A stretch of 64,000 nt of DNA from Streptomyces sp. A 4/2 (GCF_940670765.1 NZ_CALNVW010000019.1:186001-250000), one strand, 5' to 3'. Shown: positions 33,357 to 42,883, counted from the stretch's first letter. Notes: generated by a model from the sequence alone, not told the origin. A program made the numbers and translations.

Positions 33357-34349
33357 CTACCTGGTGAGGTCGGCCCGGAGTTCGTCGAGGATCTTGCCGG
33401 CGGCGGTGTATCCGATGCCCTGGAACCACAACTGGTCGTCCACGGCGAAGGACTTGCCGTTCTTCACCGCGGTCAGGTTCTTCCACAGACCGCTGCTCGT
33501 GGTCTGCGTCTCCTTGGCCTTCGCCGGGTCGCCGTACGTGGCGTGGAAGAGGACGTCGGCGTTCGCCAGGTCGATCCTCTCCGGGCTGACGTCGTACGAG
33601 AAGCCGTCCTTGGCCTTGTCGACGACGGCCGGGCGGCCGACGCCGAGATCGGTGAGGATCGTGCCGATGTAGTTCTTCCTGCCGTAGATGCGGATGTCGG
33701 CGCCCTCGACGAACCGCACCGTGTCGACGTCGGTGGCGGCGGCCTTCGCGGGTCCGCCCAGCGCCGCGACGACCCGCTTGGTGTGCGCGGTGTACGCGGC
33801 GACGACCTTCCTCGCCTCGGCCTGCCTGCCGAGCGCGTCGGCGTGCACCTGGAAGTTGGCCTTCCAGGGGTAGCCGGTGCTCTCCGTCATCACGGTCGGC
33901 GCGATGGCGCTGAGCTGCTGGTACTTGTCGCCGTGCCGGATCTTGCTGGTGAGGATCAGATCGGGCTTGAGCGCGGCGATGGCCTCCAGGTCCGGCGACA
34001 GCATCGCGCCGACGTCCTTGATGCCCGCGACCTTGTCCCTGGGCAGGTAGTCGAGGAACCCGGACTTCACGTCGGCGTGCGTGGAGCCGACCGGCCGCAC
34101 GCCGAGGGTGATGGCGGAGTCCAGCTCGGCGGTGTCCAGGACGACGACCCGGCGGGGGTGGTCGGGGACCTTCACCCGGCCCATGGCGGTGTCCATGGTG
34201 TGGGTGCCGGTGCCCGCCGTACCTGCTGAGCCGCCGGAGCCCCCGGTACCGCCGGACCCGCACGCGGCGAGGACCAGGCCACCGGCCAGGACGAGGGCGA
34301 CCGCGGTGGCGCTGCGGGGGCGGAACGTGCGGGTGCGCGTGCGCGTCAT
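33357..34349 (-). CDS. Iron-siderophore ABC transporter, binding lipoprotein
   Basis: 330 residues. Type II signal peptide with lipobox LAAC (Cys30) and a Gly/Ser-rich linker; the body is a FecB/FhuD-like helical-backbone binding fold (VKVPDHPRRVVVLDTAELDSAITLG, DLEAIAALKPDLILTS, YGRKNYIGTIL). It would capture ferric siderophore outside the membrane. It is the last gene of a four-gene operon with two FecCD permeases and a FepC-type ATPase, after a 128-base gap. Start ATG 34349 has AAAGG ahead. Confidence 0.92.
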   Translation of the reverse strand: MTRTRTRTFRPRSATAVALVLAGGLVLAACGSGGTGGSGGSAGTAGTGTHTMDTAMGRVKVPDHPRRVVVLDTAELDSAITLGVRPVGSTHADVKSGFLDYLPRDKVAGIKDVGAMLSPDLEAIAALKPDLILTSKIRHGDKYQQLSAIAPTVMTESTGYPWKANFQVHADALGRQAEARKVVAAYTAHTKRVVAALGGPAKAAATDVDTVRFVEGADIRIYGRKNYIGTILTDLGVGRPAVVDKAKDGFSYDVSPERIDLANADVLFHATYGDPAKAKETQTTSSGLWKNLTAVKNGKSFAVDDQLWFQGIGYTAAGKILDELRADLTR

Positions 34350-34396
34350 GAGGCAGACCTTTCGACGACGGTGCGAGGACAGTGCGACGACGGTTC

Positions 34397-34468
34397 AGCG
34401 ACGGTGCGGGAGCAGCTCAGCGGTGGTGCAGCAGCGGTGCGGCGGCGGTGCGGCGGCGGTGCGGGGGC
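34397..34468. repeat. GGTGCGG/CAGC low-complexity tract
   Basis: Imperfect repeats of GGTGCGG, GCAGC and GGCGGTGCGG fill the gap between the ABC ATPase stop and the binding-protein gene. It may fold, but no clean terminator is seen. Confidence 0.65.
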
Positions 34469-34477
34469 AGGGAGTTG

Positions 34478-35311
34478 TTACCCGGCCGGGACCGCGGGGA
34501 CCCCCGGGGCCCCGGCCGTCGTACCCGCGTACGGCGCGCCCGGCACGACCAGCGGGGACCCCGTGACCGGGTCCGGGATCACCACCGAGTCCAGTCCGAA
34601 CACCTCCCGTACGAGCTCCGCGGTGACGATCTCCTTCGGGTGCCCCTCGGCGACGATCCGGCCGCTCTTCATCGCCACCAGGTGGTCCGCGTACCGGGCC
34701 GCCTGGTTGAGGTCGTGCAGCACCGCCACGACCGTCCTGCCGCGCTCGTGGTTGAGCTGGCGGACCAGGTCGAGCACCTCCACCTGGTGGGCGATGTCGA
34801 GGTACGTGGTGGGCTCGTCGAGCAGCAGCAGGTCCGTCTCCTGGGCGAGCGCCATCGCGATCCAGACCCGCTGGCGCTGCCCGCCGGACAGCTCGTCGAC
34901 GGACCGTTCGGCCAGCGCGGCGGTGTCCGTGCGCTCCATGGCGTCGGTGACCGCCCGCTCGTCCTCCTCGGACCACTGCTGCCACCAGTGCTGGTGCGGC
35001 TGCCGGCCGCGTGCCACCAGGTCGGCGACGGTGATCGCCTCGGGCGCGGACGGGGACTGCGGGAGCAGCCCTATCGCCTGGGCGATCTTCCTGGTGGGGA
35101 TGCGGGCCAGCTCGGCGCCGTCCAGCAGTACGGCGCCGCTGCGCGGCTTCAGCAGCCGTCCCAGCGCCCGCAGAGTGGTGGACTTGCCGCAGGCGTTGGG
35201 GCCGACGATGACGGTCACCCGCCCGTCGGGCACGGCCAGGTCGAGTTCCTGGACGACGGTGCGGTCGTCGTAGGCGAGCGTCAGCTCACGGGCCGTCAGC
35301 CTGGTGGTCAT
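34478..35311 (-). CDS. Iron-siderophore ABC transporter, ATP-binding protein
   Basis: 277 residues. Walker [16 protein letters not shown], signature [17 protein letters not shown], Walker [17 protein letters not shown] and H-loop [13 protein letters not shown]: a FepC/FhuC-type ATPase. It powers import through the two upstream permeases. Its start overlaps the stop of the second permease by four bases (ATGA). The C-terminus has an extra Pro/Gly/Val tail after the usual [14 protein letters not shown] ending. Confidence 0.95.
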   Translation of the reverse strand: MTTRLTARELTLAYDDRTVVQELDLAVPDGRVTVIVGPNACGKSTTLRALGRLLKPRSGAVLLDGAELARIPTRKIAQAIGLLPQSPSAPEAITVADLVARGRQPHQHWWQQWSEEDERAVTDAMERTDTAALAERSVDELSGGQRQRVWIAMALAQETDLLLLDEPTTYLDIAHQVEVLDLVRQLNHERGRTVVAVLHDLNQAARYADHLVAMKSGRIVAEGHPKEIVTAELVREVFGLDSVVIPDPVTGSPLVVPGAPYAGTTAGAPGVPAVPAG

Positions 35312-36420
35312 GCGGTGCCTCCACTACGGCCGCGGGAACCGTGGTTCTTCGCGATCAGCCAGATCAGGTACGGGGCGCCGACCGCCGCCGTGAGGACGCC
35401 CACCGGCAGTTCGGTGGGCGCCAGGAGCTTGCGGGCGAGCAGGTCGGCGAGGACGACGACGAACGCGCCCGTCAGCGCCGAGGAGAGCAGCGGGATCTGC
35501 GCGGTCCTGGTCATCCGGCGGGCGATCTGCGGGGCGAGCAGCGCGACGAAGTCGACGGGCCCGGCAGCCCCGGTCGCCACCGACGCCAGCACCACGCCGA
35601 TCAGGACGAGACCGAGCCGTACCCGGCCGAGCCGGACGCCGAGCGCGGTCGCCGTGTCGTCGTCCATGGAGACCGTGCGCTGGGCGTACGCGGCCCACAG
35701 GACGGCCGGTACGAGCGCGAGCAGCACCCAGCCGAGCAGAGTGGCCTGGTCCCAGCCGCGGCCGTTCAGGGAGCCCGTCAGCCAGATCTGGGCCTGCTGG
35801 GCGACCAGGTAGTCGCCCTTGGTCAGGAAGAGCTGGGTGACCGAGCCGAGGGCGATGGCGAAGCCGATGCCGATGAGTACGAACCGGGTGGCGTGCAGCC
35901 CGCCGCGCCAGGCGAAGGCGTACACCAGGGCCGCCGCGACGATCCCGCCGATGACGGAGAGGTAGGGCAGTACGGCCGTCGACGTCACCCCGAGGGACAT
36001 CGCGCCCACGGTGAGCGCGCCCGCGCCCTTGCTGATGCCGATGATGTCGGGGCTGGCCAGCGGGTTGCGCGCGACGGTCTGGATGAGCGCCCCGGCCACC
36101 CCGAACGCGGCGCCGACGAGCAGCCCGACGACCATGCGCGGCAGCCGCAGCGTGCCGACGACGAGTTCGTCCGGCGAGGGGCTCCCGACGATCACCTTGA
36201 CCACCTCGGCGGGCGACACGAAGCTCTCGCCGACGCAGAGGTACGCGACACAGGTGGCGGCCAGTACGAGGGCGAGTGCCACGGCGACGGCTGCGGCGCG
36301 CCGGTGCAGCAGGAACGTTCCCCGGCCGATCCGTACGACGGAGTAACCGGCGGGCCGGATGCGCCCGGTCCGGCCGGCCGCGGGCGCTGCCGCCGTCGTG
36401 GCTGTGGGTGCGGTTGTCAC
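35308..36420 (-). CDS. Iron-siderophore ABC transporter, FecCD permease 2
   Basis: 370 residues. FecCD family: [44 protein letters not shown] and [15 protein letters not shown] with about nine to ten membrane helices. The N-terminus has an Ala/Thr-rich cytoplasmic extension. Overlaps both neighbours by four bases, so the permease, permease and ATPase are translationally coupled. Confidence 0.94.
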   Translation of the reverse strand: MTTAPTATTAAAPAAGRTGRIRPAGYSVVRIGRGTFLLHRRAAAVAVALALVLAATCVAYLCVGESFVSPAEVVKVIVGSPSPDELVVGTLRLPRMVVGLLVGAAFGVAGALIQTVARNPLASPDIIGISKGAGALTVGAMSLGVTSTAVLPYLSVIGGIVAAALVYAFAWRGGLHATRFVLIGIGFAIALGSVTQLFLTKGDYLVAQQAQIWLTGSLNGRGWDQATLLGWVLLALVPAVLWAAYAQRTVSMDDDTATALGVRLGRVRLGLVLIGVVLASVATGAAGPVDFVALLAPQIARRMTRTAQIPLLSSALTGAFVVVLADLLARKLLAPTELPVGVLTAAVGAPYLIWLIAKNHGSRGRSGGTA

Positions 36421-37430
36421 GCCGGGACCGCCTTCCGGCGTACGAGGGCGACCAGGAACGGCACCCCGATGAGGGCCGTCATCACCCCGGCCGGGACCTC
36501 GCCCGGCGGGAAGATCACCCGGCCGATGACGTCGGAGACCAGCAGCATCACCGGTCCGATGAGTGCCGCCATCGGCAGCACCCAGCGGTGGTCGCTGCCC
36601 ACGAGCGCGCGGGCGATGTGCGGCACGGCGAGGCCGATGAAGGCGATCGGCCCGGCGGCGGCGACCCCGACGCCGGTCAGTACGGTCGCGCCGATGCCCC
36701 CGACGATCCGTACCGTGGCGACCTTCTGGCCGAGCCCCTTCGCCATGTCGTCGCCGAGCGCCAGTGCGTCCAGACCGCGGGCGACCGAGGCCACCAGCAC
36801 CACGCCCACCAGCAGGAACGGCCAGATCTGACCGACGATGTCGGTCTCCCGGCCGCTGATCGAACCGACCTGCCAGAAGCGGAACTCGTCGAGCGCGGAG
36901 GCCTTCGTGGTGAGGACCCCCTGCACCACGGAGACCAGCAGCGCGTTGATCGCGGCGCCGCCGAGCGCGAGTTTCACCGGGGTCGCGCCGCCGCGCCCGC
37001 GGGAGGCGATGGCGTACACCGCGACGGACGCGAGCGCCGCGCCCGCGAAGGCGAACCAGACGTACCCGGTGAGCGTGTGGATCCCGGCGAAGGCGATGGC
37101 CAGCACCACGCCCACCGAGGCGCCCTGGCTGATGCCGAGGATGCCCGGGTCGGCGATGGGGTTGCGGGTGATGCCCTGGAGCACCGTGCCGGCGAGGGCG
37201 AGTGCGACGCCGACCATGAGGCCGATCAGCGTGCGCGGGACCCGCAGCTGGCGGACGACCTCGGCCGTGTTGCTGTGCCCGCCGTGCAGCAGTGCGTCGA
37301 TCACGGCGGAGGGTGCGATGGCCCGTGCCCCGACCGCGAGGCTGAGCAGGACCGCGAGCAGCAGGGCCACGACGGCGGCGGCCGTCCAGGCGATGCGGCG
37401 GCGGGCCACGGGAGTTGACATCTGACCCAT
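36417..37430 (-). CDS. Iron-siderophore ABC transporter, FecCD permease 1
   Basis: 337 residues from ATG 37430; ATG 37421 is an alternative with a slightly better-placed GGG. FecCD motifs: LRVPRTLIGLMVGVALALAGTVLQGITRNPIADPGILGISQGAS and GPIAFIGLAVPHIAR. First gene of the operon, 13 bases behind an iron box (37443-37462), so iron starvation should induce the whole transporter. No siderophore biosynthesis genes lie nearby, so it may import a siderophore made elsewhere or by neighbours. Confidence 0.94.
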   Translation of the reverse strand: MGQMSTPVARRRIAWTAAAVVALLLAVLLSLAVGARAIAPSAVIDALLHGGHSNTAEVVRQLRVPRTLIGLMVGVALALAGTVLQGITRNPIADPGILGISQGASVGVVLAIAFAGIHTLTGYVWFAFAGAALASVAVYAIASRGRGGATPVKLALGGAAINALLVSVVQGVLTTKASALDEFRFWQVGSISGRETDIVGQIWPFLLVGVVLVASVARGLDALALGDDMAKGLGQKVATVRIVGGIGATVLTGVGVAAAGPIAFIGLAVPHIARALVGSDHRWVLPMAALIGPVMLLVSDVIGRVIFPPGEVPAGVMTALIGVPFLVALVRRKAVPA

Positions 37431-37442
37431 TCCGAAGGTTGG

Positions 37443-37462
37443 TAAGGCTTGGCTAAGCCTAA
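37443..37462. promoter_or_regulatory. DmdR/IdeR-type iron box
   Basis: Near-perfect palindrome with core AGGCTTGGCTAAGCCT flanked by TA/AA, matching the TTAGG...CCTAA layout of DmdR1/IdeR iron boxes. It sits upstream of the siderophore transporter operon; the HAD gene at 37523 is divergent. Confidence 0.7.
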
Positions 37463-37522
37463 TCGGAGCCGCTTCGGACGGACCGGCCAGGTGGCGGACG
37501 CGGGAGAGGGAGGATGGAGGGC

Positions 37523-38155
37523 ATGGCTTCCCCAGCGCTGACGGTCGGCTTCGACCTCGACATGACCCTGATCGACTCCCGGCCCGGCATCAAGGCCGCC
37601 TACCAGGCGCTTTCCGCCGAGACCGGTACGTACATCGACGCCGACCTGGCGGTGACCCGGCTCGGCCCGCCGCTGGAGCTGGAGCTGGCGGAGTGGTTCC
37701 CCGAGGACCGGATCGAGGCCGTGCGCGACCACTACCGTGAGATCTACCCCACACACGCGATAGAGCCGTCCACGGCGATGGCGGGCGCCGCCGAGGCGGT
37801 GGCCGCGGTGCGCCGGCTCGGCGGCCGGGCGATCGTCGTCACGGCCAAGAACCAGCCGGACGCCGTACGCCACCTCGTGCACCTCGGCATCGAGCCGGAC
37901 GCCGTGGTCGGCTGGCTCTGGGCGGAGGCCAAGGCGGAGGCGCTGAAGGAGCACGGCGCGTCGGTGTACGTCGGCGACCACGTCGGCGACGTACGCGGGG
38001 CGCTCACCGCGGGCGCGCTCTCCGTCGCCGTACCCACGGGCCCGATCGGCGCGGACGAACTGCGGGCGGCCGGGGCCGACGTGGTCCTGACCGACCTGAC
38101 CGAGTTCCCGGCCTGGCTGGAGAGCTACGCGGCGGGGCTCGCCGCGCAGGCCTGA
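37523..38155 (+). CDS. HAD family hydrolase
   Basis: 210 residues from ATG 37523 (GGGAGG upstream); ATG 37514 is too close to that site. HAD motifs: motif I FDLDMTLIDS (nucleophile and acid Asp), motif II IVVTAKN, a Lys in AKAEALKEH and motif IV VYVGDHVGDV. The cap and length fit phosphoglycolate-phosphatase-like enzymes; the substrate is unknown. Divergent from the iron-transport operon. Confidence 0.9.
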   Translation: MASPALTVGFDLDMTLIDSRPGIKAAYQALSAETGTYIDADLAVTRLGPPLELELAEWFPEDRIEAVRDHYREIYPTHAIEPSTAMAGAAEAVAAVRRLGGRAIVVTAKNQPDAVRHLVHLGIEPDAVVGWLWAEAKAEALKEHGASVYVGDHVGDVRGALTAGALSVAVPTGPIGADELRAAGADVVLTDLTEFPAWLESYAAGLAAQA

Positions 38156-38174
38156 GCCGTAGCCGTGAGAACCG

Positions 38175-38471
38175 CTACGTAGCCGGAGTGGCCGCGGGCG
38201 CCTGGGCGGCAGCCGCCCGGCGGGAGAGCGCGGCGCGGGCCCGGCGGCGCTGGTCCGCGATGGACCGCAGCACTCCGGCCGCCGCCACCAGGAACCCGAC
38301 GCCCATCAGCATGCACACCGCGTAGGCGATGGACGGGAACGGACGGGTCCCCAGGAAGAGGGGGGCCACCGTGACCAGTGTGGCCACGGCGCCGACGAAG
38401 AAGATGATCGCGCCGACCTGGACCAGCCGGTCACCGGCACGGGCGTCGGTCGATTGGGTTTCATTGCTCAC
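38175..38471 (-). CDS. Small two-helix membrane protein
   Basis: 98 residues. Two membrane helices (VQVGAIIFFVGAVATLVTVAPLF and FPSIAYAVCMLMGVGFLVAAAGVL) and an Arg/Ala-rich C-terminal tail. Conserved in Streptomyces to my knowledge; function unknown. Confidence 0.8.
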   Translation of the reverse strand: MSNETQSTDARAGDRLVQVGAIIFFVGAVATLVTVAPLFLGTRPFPSIAYAVCMLMGVGFLVAAAGVLRSIADQRRRARAALSRRAAAAQAPAATPAT

Positions 38472-38516
38472 CCCGCCAGGGTAGTTCCCTGCGCGGAGGA
38501 ACTAGCCAGTGACGTC

Positions 38517-38544
38517 TTGTCACCGGTCCCAGGACCATTAGCCT
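38517..38544 (+). promoter_or_regulatory. Housekeeping-type promoter for the cold-shock gene
   Basis: -35 TTGTCA (38517-38522), 16-base spacer, -10 TAGCCT (38539-38544), about 75 bases before the GTG start at 38622. A long 5' leader is typical of cold-shock genes. Confidence 0.5.
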
Positions 38545-38621
38545 GAGTCCTGGCGGGTCGAGTGACCCGCTGTAGTGCTATCCAGAGCCGTTTTCTACGA
38601 CTACGGGGACGAGGACAGACG

Positions 38622-39005
38622 GTGCCCACCGGCAAGGTCAAATGGTTCAATTCGGAAAAAGGCTTCGGCTTTCTTTCCCGCGACGACGGCGGCGATGTCT
38701 TCGTCCATTCGTCGGTGCTCCCGGCCGGAGTGGATGCACTCAAGCCGGGCCAGCGTGTGGAGTTCGGTGTCGTCGCGGGCCAGCGCGGTGACCAGGCCCT
38801 GACTGTGACCGTCATCGACCCGACGCCGTCGGTGGCCGCGGCGCAGCGGCGCAAGCCGGACGAACTGGCGTCCATCGTCCAGGACTTGACGACGCTGCTG
38901 GAGAACATCACGCCCAGCCTGGAGCGGGGCCGGTACCCCGACAAGGCGGCGGGGGCGAAGATCGCGGGTCTGCTGCGGGCGGTCGCCGACCAGCTGGACG
39001 TCTGA
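38622..39005 (+). CDS. Cold-shock domain protein with C-terminal extension
   Basis: 127 residues from GTG 38622. The first 65 residues are a cold-shock domain with RNP motifs KGFGF and VFVHSS and start VPTGKVKWFNSEKGF. The usual Streptomyces Csp is about 67 residues; this one adds a helical 60-residue extension (DELASIVQDLTTLLENITPSLE). The CSD binds single-stranded RNA or DNA; the extension is unassigned. Followed by a very strong terminator. Confidence 0.93.
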   Translation: MPTGKVKWFNSEKGFGFLSRDDGGDVFVHSSVLPAGVDALKPGQRVEFGVVAGQRGDQALTVTVIDPTPSVAAAQRRKPDELASIVQDLTTLLENITPSLERGRYPDKAAGAKIAGLLRAVADQLDV

Positions 39006-39026
39006 CCGGACGAGCCTGCGGTCACC

Positions 39027-39068
39027 CGGTGGGCCGGGTCGGGAGAGGTCTCCCGACCCGGCCCACCG
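39027..39068 (+). terminator. Strong terminator of the cold-shock gene
   Basis: Perfect 20-base inverted repeat (39027-39046 and 39049-39068) with a 2-base loop, directly behind the gene. Confidence 0.9.
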
Positions 39069-39176
39069 CTCCGTTCACGCCATTTCCCGCAGGCCCGCCG
39101 TACGCGCGTCCGCCGCGCCCCGCCGCGCTCGCACCCTGCCGCGTCCGCCCGGTGCGCACCGCTCAGCGCCCGCCGC

Positions 39177-39620
39177 TCACGGCCGGGGCCAGGGCTGGCC
39201 GATGATCGTCTCGATGCTGGAGTTGAAGCGTTCCAGCGCCGCCGCGAAGTCGGCGGCCTCCTCCGGCGTCCAGTCGGCGAGTACCCGTTGCAGGTTGTTC
39301 ACCGCGTCCTCGCGGTCGGCGGCCAGCTTCCGGGCGCCCTCGTCCGTCATGCGGAACTTCCGGGCGAGCCCGCCCTCCGGGTCCGGGATGCGCTCGACCA
39401 GGCCGGCCCGGGTCATGGCGGCGGTCTGCCGGTTGAGGGTCGAGGTGTCCAGGTCCAGGGCGTCGACGAGCTGTCCGATGGACAGCGGTCCGTCGAGCTC
39501 GATCCTGCAGAGCAGGATGTAGGCGCTCCGGTCGAGCTGCGTCGTCTGGGCCATGGCCATGTACCGGTACCTGGCCAGCAGGGTCATTTCCCGCTCGATG
39601 TTCTCGGTCGCCTGACGCAC
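39177..39620 (-). CDS. MarR family regulator
   Basis: 147 residues from GTG 39620 (AGAGGAC ahead); upstream in-frame sequence is low quality. Winged helix: LDRSAYILLCRIELDGPLSIGQLVDALDLDTSTLNRQTAAMTRAGLVERIPDPEGGLARKFRMTDEG. Divergent from the MFS exporter at 39800-41248, its probable target. Many MarR proteins respond to phenolic or drug ligands. Confidence 0.9.
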   Translation of the reverse strand: MRQATENIEREMTLLARYRYMAMAQTTQLDRSAYILLCRIELDGPLSIGQLVDALDLDTSTLNRQTAAMTRAGLVERIPDPEGGLARKFRMTDEGARKLAADREDAVNNLQRVLADWTPEEAADFAAALERFNSSIETIIGQPWPRP

Positions 39621-39659
39621 GCGGCTTGTCCTCTCCGACGTTCTGATCTGCCCCTCGGC

Positions 39660-39708
39660 ATGTATAGCACGCGCAATGTGCATCATGCATGAGGTGTGTA
39701 GAATGCAT
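39660..39708. promoter_or_regulatory. AT-rich palindromic region with ATGCAT motifs
   Basis: The MarR/MFS intergenic gap contains an AT-rich stretch with ATGCAT at 39685-39690 and 39703-39708 and a TGCATCATGCAT element. Likely MarR operator(s) and overlapping promoters. Confidence 0.4.
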
Positions 39709-39799
39709 ATCGTTGTCATCGACCCCCTGGGCCGAGCCTGAATCCAGATCCGTCTGAACCCAGGGCCGGAGCCCGAGTCCGAGTCCACGAGGAGAACCC

Positions 39800-41248
39800 G
39801 TGACCACCCCCGTTCCGGTGCCGCAGCAGCACACGAGACCCGGTGCCGTCGTCGCCGTACTGGCGGGCGCCGGCATCGTCGCCGCGCTGATGCAGACCCT
39901 GGTCGTCCCGCTCATCGCGAAGTTTCCCGAGCTGCTCGGCACCACGCCGGGCAACGCCTCCTGGGTCGTCACCGCGACGCTGCTCGCCGGTGCCGTCGCC
40001 ACCCCGGTCACCGGGCGGCTGGGAGACCTGTACGGCAAGCGACGGCTGATGCTGGTCTGCATCGGGCTGCTCGTGGCGGGCTCGGTGATCTGCGCGCTGG
40101 CGGGCTCGCTGGCCCCGATGGTCATCGGCCGGGCGCTCCAGGGCACCAGCATGGGCATCATCCCGCTCGGCATCAGCATGATGCGTGACCTGCTGCCGCC
40201 GGAGAAGGTCGGCTCGTCGGTCGCGCTGATGAGTTCCTCGCTCGGCATCGGCGGTGCACTCGGCCTGCCGATCGCCGCGGCCATCGCGCAGAACACCGAC
40301 TGGCACACGCTGTTCTGGGGCTCGGCGGTGCTGAGCATCCTCCTGGGCATCCTGATCGTCCTGTTCGTCCCCGCGGCGCCGGTCCGTACCGAGGGCCGGT
40401 TCGACTACATCGGAGCCGTCGGGCTCTGCGCGGGCCTGGTCGCCCTGCTGATCGGCGTCTCCAAGGGCAGTGACTGGGGCTGGACCAGCGGCAGCACGCT
40501 GGGGCTGTTCGCCGCCGCGGTGGTCGTCCTGCTCGTCTGGGGCCTCTTCGAGCTGCGCACCGGGCACCCGCTCGTCGACCTCCGTACCACCGCGAAGCGC
40601 CAGGTCCTGCTGACCAACGTGGCGTCCGTCGTGGTCGGCTTCGCGATGTACGCGCAGTCGCTCGTCTCGCCGCAGCTGCTCCAGCTCCCCGAGGCCACCG
40701 GGTACGGCCTCGGCCAGTCGATGGTCGCCGCAGGGCTCTGGATGGCCCCGGCCGGGCTGGTGATGATGGCCGTGTCCCCGCTCGGCGCCAAGCTCTCGGC
40801 GGCCCGCGGCCCCAAGATCTCGCTCCTCGTCGGCTCCGTGATCATCGCCGTCGGCTACGCCCTCGCGCTCGCCCTGATGGGCTCCGCCTGGGGCCTGGTG
40901 GTCTTCTCGTGCGTGATCAGCGTCGGGGTGGCCTTCGCCTACGGAGCCATGCCCGCCCTGATCATGGGCGCGGTACCGCTCTCCCAGACGGCCGCGGCCA
41001 ACGGCTTCAACTCGCTGTCGCGGGCGGTCGGTACGGCGGTGTCCGCAGCGGTGATGGGCGTCGTGCTGGCCCAGATGACCGTCTCGATGGGCAGCTTCTC
41101 GGTGCCGTCCGAGAAGGGCTTCCGTACGACGTTCGTCATCGGCGCCGCGGTGGCGCTGGTGGCCGCGCTGGTGGTGCTGGCGATCCCCGGCCGCAGCAGG
41201 AAGAACGTGGCGGCAGCCACGGAACCGGTGCTGGCCGAGAGCGTGTAG
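39800..41248 (+). CDS. MFS exporter (DHA2 type)
   Basis: 482 residues with about 14 membrane segments. Motifs: LPGRLGDLYGKRRLML-type motif A (TGRLGDLYGKRRLML) after helix 2 and motif C-like GIGGALGLPIAAAIA in helix 5. Probably a multidrug or metabolite:H+ antiporter of the DHA2/EmrB family. Paired with the divergent MarR gene. A large hairpin follows. Confidence 0.92.
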   Translation: MTTPVPVPQQHTRPGAVVAVLAGAGIVAALMQTLVVPLIAKFPELLGTTPGNASWVVTATLLAGAVATPVTGRLGDLYGKRRLMLVCIGLLVAGSVICALAGSLAPMVIGRALQGTSMGIIPLGISMMRDLLPPEKVGSSVALMSSSLGIGGALGLPIAAAIAQNTDWHTLFWGSAVLSILLGILIVLFVPAAPVRTEGRFDYIGAVGLCAGLVALLIGVSKGSDWGWTSGSTLGLFAAAVVVLLVWGLFELRTGHPLVDLRTTAKRQVLLTNVASVVVGFAMYAQSLVSPQLLQLPEATGYGLGQSMVAAGLWMAPAGLVMMAVSPLGAKLSAARGPKISLLVGSVIIAVGYALALALMGSAWGLVVFSCVISVGVAFAYGAMPALIMGAVPLSQTAAANGFNSLSRAVGTAVSAAVMGVVLAQMTVSMGSFSVPSEKGFRTTFVIGAAVALVAALVVLAIPGRSRKNVAAATEPVLAESV

Positions 41249-41289
41249 CTTTCCCGCGGCGGTATGTCCGACAGGACCTCGCCGTGACC

Positions 41290-41349
41290 GCCGACGGCCC
41301 CCGCTCCGTACACCTGCCGGCCGGCAGGCGGGGAGCGGGGGCCGTCGGC
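41290..41349. terminator. Extended terminator hairpin
   Basis: 18-base inverted repeat (41290-41307 and 41332-41349) enclosing a second GC stem (CCTGCC/GGCAGG) in the loop. Lies between the convergent MFS and mqnD genes. Confidence 0.85.
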
Positions 41350-41383
41350 CGATTCCTGATCCGGCCCGGTCCGGGCCCGCCTC

Positions 41384-42232
41384 TCAGGCGAAGGTCAGCG
41401 CGTCCGGTCCCAGCGCGGGGACCAGGCCCTCCGCCGCCGCGCGGGTCAGCAGACCGCGCACCGCCGCGTACCCGTCCTCGCCGAGGTCCGCCGTGAACTC
41501 GTTGACGTACAGCCCGATGTGCTGGTCGGCCACCGCCGGGTCCATCTCCTGGGCGTGCCCGAGCACGTAGGGACGCGAGACCTCCGGGTCGTCCCAGGCC
41601 TGCCGTACCGACGCCCGTACCGACTCCGCCAGTTCGCGCAGCCGGGTCGCGCCCAGCGAACGCTTCGCGATGATCGCGCCGAGCGGGATCGGCAGGCCGG
41701 TCGTCGACTCCCAGTGCTGCCCCATGTCGGCCAGCGAGTGCAGCCCGTACTCCTGGTACGTGAACCGCGCCTCGTGGATGACCAGACCCGCGTCCACCTT
41801 GCCGTCGCGCACGGCCGGCATGATCTCGTTGAACGGCATGACGACGATCTCGCCGACCCCGCCGGGCACCACGTCGGCCGCCCACAGCCGGAAGAGCAGA
41901 TACGCCGTCGAGCGCTCGCTCGGCACGGCGACGGTCCTGCCGGTGAGGTCGACACCGGCTTCCCTGGTGAGGACCAGCGGCCCGCAGCCCCGGCCGAGTG
42001 CCCCGCCGCACGGCAGCAGCGCGTACTCGTCGAGCACCCACGGCAGCACCGCGTACGACACCTTCAGGACGTCGAACTCACCGCGCTCCGCCATCCCGTT
42101 GGTGATGTCGATGTCCGCGAAGGTCACATCGAGCGCGGGCGCGCCGGGCACCCGGCCGTGCGCCCAGGCGTCGAAGACGAAGGTGTCGTTGGGGCAGGGC
42201 GAGAACGCGATCTGCAGCGGCTGCTCGGTCAT
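41384..42232 (-). CDS. mqnD: 1,4-dihydroxy-6-naphthoate synthase
   Basis: 282 residues from ATG 42232, which overlaps the mqnB stop (ATGA). Family motifs: IAFSPCPNDTFVFDAW near the start, SERSTAYLLFRLW and LVIHEARFTYQEYGL. It makes 1,4-dihydroxy-6-naphthoate from cyclic dehypoxanthine futalosine in the futalosine menaquinone route. Coupled to mqnB; mqnA, mqnC and mqnE are not in this window. Confidence 0.95.
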   Translation of the reverse strand: MTEQPLQIAFSPCPNDTFVFDAWAHGRVPGAPALDVTFADIDITNGMAERGEFDVLKVSYAVLPWVLDEYALLPCGGALGRGCGPLVLTREAGVDLTGRTVAVPSERSTAYLLFRLWAADVVPGGVGEIVVMPFNEIMPAVRDGKVDAGLVIHEARFTYQEYGLHSLADMGQHWESTTGLPIPLGAIIAKRSLGATRLRELAESVRASVRQAWDDPEVSRPYVLGHAQEMDPAVADQHIGLYVNEFTADLGEDGYAAVRGLLTRAAAEGLVPALGPDALTFA

Positions 42233-42879
42233 ATGGTGTCGGTCCAACCTTCCAGTACGGGCGGGAGCTTCGCGAAAGCCCCGGTGAGCGCGGCCAGCGC
42301 GTCCCCGATGCGCCAGGCGTCCCGGTCGCGGGGGCCGACGGCGTTGGAGACCGCGCGGATCTCCAGCACCGGGAGCCCGGCCTGGACGGCGGCCTCGGCG
42401 ACCCCGAAGCCCTCCATCGCCTCGGCGACGGCGCCGGGGTGCGCGGCCAGCAGAGCGGCTGCCCGTCCGGCGGTGCCGGTGACGGTGGAGACGGTCAGTA
42501 CGGTGCCGGTCGTCGCGGCCGTGGCGTCGGCCACGGCCCGCACCAGCGAGGCCGGCGGGCGGTGTTCCACCGTGCCGAAGCCCAGACCGGTGACCGGGAC
42601 GAAACCCTCGGGCGTCTCGGCGCCCAGGTCGGCGGCCACGATCGCGTCCGCGACCAGCAGTGCGCCGGGCGGTGCGTGGAATCCGCCGCCGATGCCCGCC
42701 GAGACCACCAGGTCGTACGGGGCACGGGCGAGCGCCGTCGCCGCTCCGGCCGCCGCGGCGGCCGGGCCGACCCCGGCCGCGATCACCTCGTACTCCCCGG
42801 AGCTTCCGGGAGTGTCCCCGAACGCGCGCGTGACCGCGTCCCGCTCGGCGGGAACCGCGGTCACGACCAGTACACGCAA
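42229..42879 (-). CDS. mqnB: Futalosine hydrolase
   Basis: 216 residues. Nucleoside-phosphorylase/hydrolase fold: MRVLVVTAVPAERDAV, AAGVGPAAAAAGAA, VSAGIGGGF and EAMEGFGVAEAA with the catalytic-type Glu. It removes hypoxanthine from futalosine, the step before the MqnC cyclisation. Transcribed first, ahead of mqnD. Confidence 0.93.
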   Translation of the reverse strand: MRVLVVTAVPAERDAVTRAFGDTPGSSGEYEVIAAGVGPAAAAAGAATALARAPYDLVVSAGIGGGFHAPPGALLVADAIVAADLGAETPEGFVPVTGLGFGTVEHRPPASLVRAVADATAATTGTVLTVSTVTGTAGRAAALLAAHPGAVAEAMEGFGVAEAAVQAGLPVLEIRAVSNAVGPRDRDAWRIGDALAALTGAFAKLPPVLEGWTDTI

Positions 42880-42883
42880 GGCG

